A program made the position numbers and the translations under genes. Positions 56,564 through 60,748 of a stretch of DNA of 60,748 nt are shown in pieces (positions within the stretch are counted from its first letter, which is position 1; each line of letters starts with the position of its first letter). Origin of the DNA: Acidimicrobiaceae bacterium (GTDB lineage: Bacteria > Actinomycetota > Acidimicrobiia > Acidimicrobiales > RAAP-2); NCBI GenBank assembly GCA_003169675.1, contig PNAT01000197.1, positions 1 through 60,748 on the forward strand, written 5' to 3'. A model generated the notes under the pieces. The model saw nothing but the letters and a program-made list of their open reading frames with translations, did no database searches and was not told the origin of the DNA.

Positions 56564-57073
56564 TTACGTGAAATCACCCGCAGCTTGCCGAAGCTCCCCC
56601 AGCGGTTCGAAGAGCGCACGCAACATGGGTTCATCCAGTCCGAGGTCGGAGAAGACCTGGGTATTCATGCGGGCGGTCGCCTCCATGGCCAAGGTTCGAC
56701 CGCGATCGGTGAGCTCGGCCAGGGTGCCCCGTCCATCCGACGGATTGGATCGCCTGTCCACGAGGCCCTGGGCCTCGAGCCGATTCACCGCATTGGTCAC
56801 ACTGGCTGCGTTGACCTGCAACCGCTCGCCGATCTTGCCCAGGGGCAGGGAACCATGGGTGGAGAATGAGAGGATCATCAGGACCTCGTAACGGGCGAAT
56901 GTGAGATGAAGGGGGCGTAAGACGGCGTCGGCCCGTGCCAGGAAGACCTGCTGGAGGCGCATGATTGAGGTCACAATGGCCATGCCTGACGCCTGGTCGG
57001 ACCACCCATGGCTCACCCACTGACGCTTCGCTTCGTCGATGGGGTCGAAGGGGAGCTGACGTCGCTCGGTCAC
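56564..57073 (-). CDS. MarR-family transcriptional regulator
   Basis: 169 residues from GTG 57073. The MarR winged helix is clear (LTFARYEVLMILSF, GERLQVNAASVTNAVNRLEAQGLVDRRSNPSDGRGTLAELTDRG). The N-terminal DPIDEAKRQWVSHGW is typical of MarR proteins linked to acyl-CoA mutase genes. It precedes the mutase gene on the same strand, with the operator between; probable repressor of the mutase and EtfBA-region metabolism. Confidence 0.92.
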   Translation of the reverse strand: MTERRQLPFDPIDEAKRQWVSHGWSDQASGMAIVTSIMRLQQVFLARADAVLRPLHLTFARYEVLMILSFSTHGSLPLGKIGERLQVNAASVTNAVNRLEAQGLVDRRSNPSDGRGTLAELTDRGRTLAMEATARMNTQVFSDLGLDEPMLRALFEPLGELRQAAGDFT

Positions 57074-57216
57074 GGCTGCACGCTACTGACCCGATGCGCA
57101 CTCAGGGAAACGGGCGCTACCACTAGGAAATGGCGGCGAGACCGTACAGATTGGGCGCACCGGGCTGAACCCCACCAGATCCTCCCGGCGGGACGGTAAC
57201 CAGGGTCAGCAGTGCC

Positions 57217-57612
57217 TCAGAATGACAATGGCCTGCACAAGGCTCTTGAGCACCGAAGCCGAGCGCACCGGCGAGAATGATCCTTTCGTCGCTCTTCGAT
57301 GCCGTTACGAGGAGGCTGCAGGCAGGCGAGGGCGGCATAGATGGCAATTCCCAGGTCACCAGCACGCCCCTCCAACCGAGCCAGTTCCAACCGCCATTCA
57401 TATTGCTCGGGACCGGTTGTCTCTCCCTCGCTATGGATGGCAACTTCGGGGCACGAGTCTCCGACCTTGCAGAGCAATTCCTCAATGGCTGCATCAGGAT
57501 CCGTGCCCATTTCGTCCAGCGTGACTTCTGCACTTAGGCGAGGGGAAGTAATGGCCACCACCCACCTCCGTCTGCACCGATAGATGGTCAATGTGGCCGA
57601 GTCGGGCACCAT
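57217..57612 (-). CDS. Hypothetical protein
   Basis: 131 residues from ATG 57612; the frame is open to 57861 but the upstream part is poorly coding. The stretch AEVTLDEMGTDPDAAIEELLCKVGDSCPEVAIHSEGE-type sequence looks protein-like, with acidic residues and no membrane segment. The last 25 residues, rich in Arg and Cys, may be out of frame. No family recognised. Confidence 0.35.
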   Translation of the reverse strand: MVPDSATLTIYRCRRRWVVAITSPRLSAEVTLDEMGTDPDAAIEELLCKVGDSCPEVAIHSEGETTGPEQYEWRLELARLEGRAGDLGIAIYAALACLQPPRNGIEERRKDHSRRCARLRCSRALCRPLSF

Positions 57613-57956
57613 CCGCCGCTCGGGATTCTGATGGTTGCTGTTCAAGGACATCGCAGAGGGAAACGGCCGATGACCCGAAATCTTGCTGGTCAAATGTATC
57701 CTGGTGGTCCAGATCCCAGGAAGTCCTACCGGCCCGAATGTCCAGCTGGGAACGTAATTCCCCTTGTCGTGGCCGGCGCCACCCGCGGTTGGCCATGGCC
57801 TCCAGACGCCACGGCTGAAGCTTCGCCATACATCCCCATGAGCACCGAGACCGTCGCTCAACTCGCTTGCCGCTCATTTCCAGATGTCCGCCGGTTCCCC
57901 ATTTGGTGACATGGACTCTAGAAAACGGGCGGATCAGCCTGGAATCCGAATCGAAG
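57613..57956. other. Region without a supported gene
   Basis: About 340 bases between the hypothetical gene and the 3' end of the GGDEF/EAL gene. Open frames occur on both strands but none shows a ribosome site or family pattern. Confidence 0.4.
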
Positions 57957-60689
57957 TTATACGGCCTGCTTCACGTTGCGAACGACTCGCAGTTCGGGCC
58001 GCGAATGGACCTTGGGGGCGATCAATTTGCCAAATGCGGCCGCGGTCATGGGGCGGGCAAAGTAGAACCCCTGGGCCACGTCACAGCCCAGATTCCGTAC
58101 GTGGTCGAGTTGTGCCTGATTCTCGACACCCTCGACGACAGTCTTTGATCCAATGGCCTTTGAGAGGGCGACCACGGCGGAGACGATGGCCGACTTGATG
58201 GGATCGTGATCGATGTCGTTCACGAAGCTCTGATCGATCTTGACCACATCGATGGGGAATCGGGACAGGTAGCCAAGCGAGGAGTACCCGGTTCCAAAGT
58301 CGTCAATGGCCAATCGAACGCCGAGAGTGTGCAGCTTGCCAAGGATCGTCGACGTGAGTTCGACGTCGTCCATGGCCAGGCTCTCGGTAATCTCGAGGCA
58401 AAGTTGGGCGGGATTTATTCCGGTGGTGCTCAGAACCGACGCGACGGCCTCCGCCAACCCCACACCCTGGAATTGGCGGGCGGAAATATTCACCCCAACT
58501 TCAACGGTGATTCCCAGATCATCGTGCCATTGTTGTGCCTGAGCGCATGCTCGCTCCAACACCGCTTGTCCAATGGGGAGAATCGCTCCCGAGTCCTCCG
58601 CCAGTTGGATGAATCGCTCTGGCAAGAGAAGCCCTTCGTCAGGGTGGTTCCAGCGGACCAACGCCTCTGCGCCGACAACGCGTCGATCAGCCAACGAGAT
58701 CAACGGTTGGTAGTGCACCTCGATCTCGTGACGTGCCACTGCCTGATGCAACGCCGTTTCAAGGTCCAATCGCACGGTTGAACGCTCTCCCATCGCGTCA
58801 ACATCGAATACGGCAAATTGACCACCACGACCTCGGTCCTTGGCTCGATACATGGCCACGTCGGCATCATGCAGAAGGTCGTCACGTGATTTGCCTGGCT
58901 CACTGACCGCGATCCCGATGCTCATTGTGGCGACCACTTGATGGCCACCGGTGAGCGTCAACGGCTCCCGCAGCTCCTGCAAGATTCGCTCGGCGACGAT
59001 ATTTGGTTGGCCAAGCGAACTGACACCCTCAAGGAGGATGACGAACTCGTCTCCACCAAAGCGGGAGAGGGTGTCTCCGGGACGGACCGCCTGGCGAAGG
59101 CGGTCTGCGATCGTACGCAAGAATTCGTCACCCGCCTGGTGTCCCAGATTGTCATTGACAAATTTGAACCGATCTACGTCACAAAAGAGGACCGCGATCT
59201 CCTCCCCCGAGCGCTCTGCCCGCAAGAGGGCGTGATCCAAGTGGTCGAGGAGCAGTCGCCGATTGGCAAGGCCGGTCAACGCGTCCTGGAATGCGTGTCG
59301 AGCCAGTTGATCTTCGAATGCCTTGCGTTCGGAAGTGTCACGAAAAACGATCACTGCTCCCGAAGCGATTTTGTTGCCCACGAAAGGGGACGCGGTCAGC
59401 GAAACCGGGAAGCGGGTTCCATCCTTGCGTTCAAACCGGGCCTCGTGACTGGTAATGGTCTTGCCCGTCGTCATTGCCCTCATTGCCGGGTCGCCCAAGA
59501 ACTCTGGTATCGCGATTCCAATGCAATCCGGAACTAGTCCGGATTCTGGGTCGGGTGTGGCCAATCCGAGCATCTCCATACCTGCTGAGTTCATAAAGGT
59601 GACGACACCAGTCGCGTTCACGGCGCAGACGCCTTCGCCCAGGCTGTCTGTGATGACCGAAAGATTGTCCTTTTGGCGTTGCACTTCTTCGTAGAGCTCG
59701 GTGTTGGCAAGCGCCACCGCACCAACGGAGGCAAGGGCGTCGAGGAGCGCACGATCGGCATCGTCAAATGGTTCCGTGCGGCTGCGCCCTGAGGCGGCCA
59801 ACCACAGACGCCGGTCACCAAGGATTACTGGTGTGTTCAGCGAAGTGGTGGGTGGTTCCTCCGCGGTCAACGTCACATCAGGTGAACGAAGCAACGAACT
59901 CGCAGAATTCAAAATGGCCGACCTGGTCTCGTCTCCCCCCATTGAACGGTTCACGTTCAGGGTGGCTTCAAAGAGGCCTCGCAATCTGGTCCGATCGTGT
60001 CGAGCAAGAAAGTATCCGGCCGCCAGATACCGAAGAACGAGGAGAGGTAACACGGCCGCCGGCAAATACACCGGATCACGAGCCACCAGGAGTGCCGTCG
60101 GGACAGCGAGAATGACGCTGCCCATCACCACCAGAATCTTGCCATCGAGGCCATCGAATATCGTCTTGCGCCAAGGTGTCCCCAAGGTTTCCAAGATCAT
60201 GGCCATGGCCGTCGCGTTCACAATGAAATAGGTGAGAGCTCCGGCAAATGCGGCTCCGACATTTGCGTAGCCAGTCGGGCCCTGGGTTGTCCTGAGAAGG
60301 CTAAAGACAATGATTCCGGTCCCTGCACCGGTCAGCATTTGTCCGACATTGAATATCGATTTGGCCAGGGGTCGGTGCTTTATCGCCTGGGCCACGACGG
60401 CGACAAGTACAAAGACAAGAATCGTGACGGACCGAGGCACCAGAAGTACCATCACCACAAAGAAGCATTCGTCCAGGTTGATGCCGTCGGACTCTCCATC
60501 GACATAGAGCATGAGTGGCCACAGCCAGTTGCCCGCCATCAACAATCCGAATACGGCAGCGATTATCAACTTTGTTGACCCTGGCCAACCGGTTCCTACA
60601 AGTCGGACGACGGCGACCAACAGGGTCACGAGGCCGGTGGCAGCCCAGAATCCAATGGTGAGGCGCGCTGCCTTCGGAAGTGTCGTCAC
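57957..60689 (-). CDS. Membrane-bound GAF-PAS-GGDEF-EAL cyclic-di-GMP signalling protein
   Basis: 910 residues from GTG 60689, with AGGAG 8 bases upstream. About eight membrane helices (1-230) lead to a GAF-like region (about 240-335), a PAS domain (about 340-460, SLGEGVCAVNATGVVTFMN), a GGDEF domain with an intact GGDEF site (SRFGGDEFVILL) and an EAL domain (EALVRWNHP, NISARQFQ, DDFGTGYSSL, KIDQSF). Both domains keep catalytic motifs, so it may make and break c-di-GMP. The stop codon of the upstream gene lies 3 bases before the start. Confidence 0.92.
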   Translation of the reverse strand: MTTLPKAARLTIGFWAATGLVTLLVAVVRLVGTGWPGSTKLIIAAVFGLLMAGNWLWPLMLYVDGESDGINLDECFFVVMVLLVPRSVTILVFVLVAVVAQAIKHRPLAKSIFNVGQMLTGAGTGIIVFSLLRTTQGPTGYANVGAAFAGALTYFIVNATAMAMILETLGTPWRKTIFDGLDGKILVVMGSVILAVPTALLVARDPVYLPAAVLPLLVLRYLAAGYFLARHDRTRLRGLFEATLNVNRSMGGDETRSAILNSASSLLRSPDVTLTAEEPPTTSLNTPVILGDRRLWLAASGRSRTEPFDDADRALLDALASVGAVALANTELYEEVQRQKDNLSVITDSLGEGVCAVNATGVVTFMNSAGMEMLGLATPDPESGLVPDCIGIAIPEFLGDPAMRAMTTGKTITSHEARFERKDGTRFPVSLTASPFVGNKIASGAVIVFRDTSERKAFEDQLARHAFQDALTGLANRRLLLDHLDHALLRAERSGEEIAVLFCDVDRFKFVNDNLGHQAGDEFLRTIADRLRQAVRPGDTLSRFGGDEFVILLEGVSSLGQPNIVAERILQELREPLTLTGGHQVVATMSIGIAVSEPGKSRDDLLHDADVAMYRAKDRGRGGQFAVFDVDAMGERSTVRLDLETALHQAVARHEIEVHYQPLISLADRRVVGAEALVRWNHPDEGLLLPERFIQLAEDSGAILPIGQAVLERACAQAQQWHDDLGITVEVGVNISARQFQGVGLAEAVASVLSTTGINPAQLCLEITESLAMDDVELTSTILGKLHTLGVRLAIDDFGTGYSSLGYLSRFPIDVVKIDQSFVNDIDHDPIKSAIVSAVVALSKAIGSKTVVEGVENQAQLDHVRNLGCDVAQGFYFARPMTAAAFGKLIAPKVHSRPELRVVRNVKQAV

Positions 60690-60692
60690 GAC

Positions 60693-60748
60693 TTAACTCC
60701 TGGAGTCCAGGTCCACGTTGCTCAATTCCAGGTCGAGCCGTTCCAGGT
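60693..60748 (-). CDS. 3' end of a gene running off the right edge
   Basis: The last 17 codons before TAA 60693-60695 read LERLDLELSNVDLDSRS. The gene ends 3 bases before the GGDEF/EAL start and so is likely co-transcribed with it. The product cannot be named from this much. Confidence 0.5.
   Translation of the reverse strand, partial: LERLDLELSNVDLDSRS

Overview
The window is a compact, GC-rich actinobacterial chromosome segment with about 50 protein genes, many GTG starts and frequent ATGA or TGATG couplings. It contains no RNA genes, insertion sequences or CRISPR arrays that I can see. The best guess is the class Acidimicrobiia. This rests on two proteins built from 42-residue 'SDGGIF' repeats, an S-(hydroxymethyl)mycothiol dehydrogenase-like gene (mycothiol is an actinobacterial thiol), the MurT/GatD lipid II amidation pair, and several DUF35/thiolase, sulfotransferase and acyl-CoA genes. 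The lineage call is inference.

Layout. 1-3820 (minus): an envelope operon with a HAD-phosphatase/PlsC fusion, murT, gatD and an SDGGIF-repeat protein that runs off the left edge. 4007-8812: LysR regulator, GNAT, an acyltransferase-3/SGNH protein and a divergent Gfo/Idh/MocA oxidoreductase, which leads into tldD-tldE (8812-11714) and a DUF222/HNH nuclease gene. 12986-20277 (minus): a four-gene operon encoding a branched-chain-amino-acid-type ABC importer in compacted form (LivF+LivG fused, LivH+LivM fused, and a binding protein with an N-terminal membrane anchor), headed by an uncharacterised surface protein and a near-consensus promoter. 20562-23880: sulfotransferase, DUF1214 and DUF2889 genes. 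23936-30519: a lipid or isoprenoid acyl-CoA pathway (acyl-CoA dehydrogenase, Ltp2-like thiolase homologue with DUF35 partner, acyl-CoA synthetase, SDR, diiron protein). It is followed by a frameshifted MmcQ/YjbR gene and a carotenoid oxygenase divergent from its probable TetR repressor.

33110-39986: cold-shock protein, CysQ-like phosphatase, then an envelope-stress region. A response regulator and a PspC-domain histidine kinase diverge from a PspC/DUF1707/cNMP-binding/MmpL series, with a palindrome between them. 39997-46449: aldo/keto reductase, DUF35 plus a true thiolase, amidohydrolase, a COG4280-like membrane protein and a cytochrome P450. 46464-47285 holds two decayed genes (TetR and GNAT). 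47178-52548: GT-C-type membrane protein, mycothiol-dependent formaldehyde dehydrogenase and a large secreted beta-propeller-like/SDGGIF protein. 52586-57073: a fused EtfB-EtfA flavoprotein convergent with a two-subunit B12 acyl-CoA mutase and its MarR regulator, with a MarR-type operator. 57217-60748: a weak orphan gene, a GAF/PAS/GGDEF/EAL signalling protein and the 3' end of one more gene.

The strongest candidates for undescribed biology are the compacted Liv transporter with its surface protein, the PspC envelope-stress module with its palindrome, and the acyl-CoA/diiron/carotenoid-oxygenase region. None can be shown to be a new system from sequence alone.
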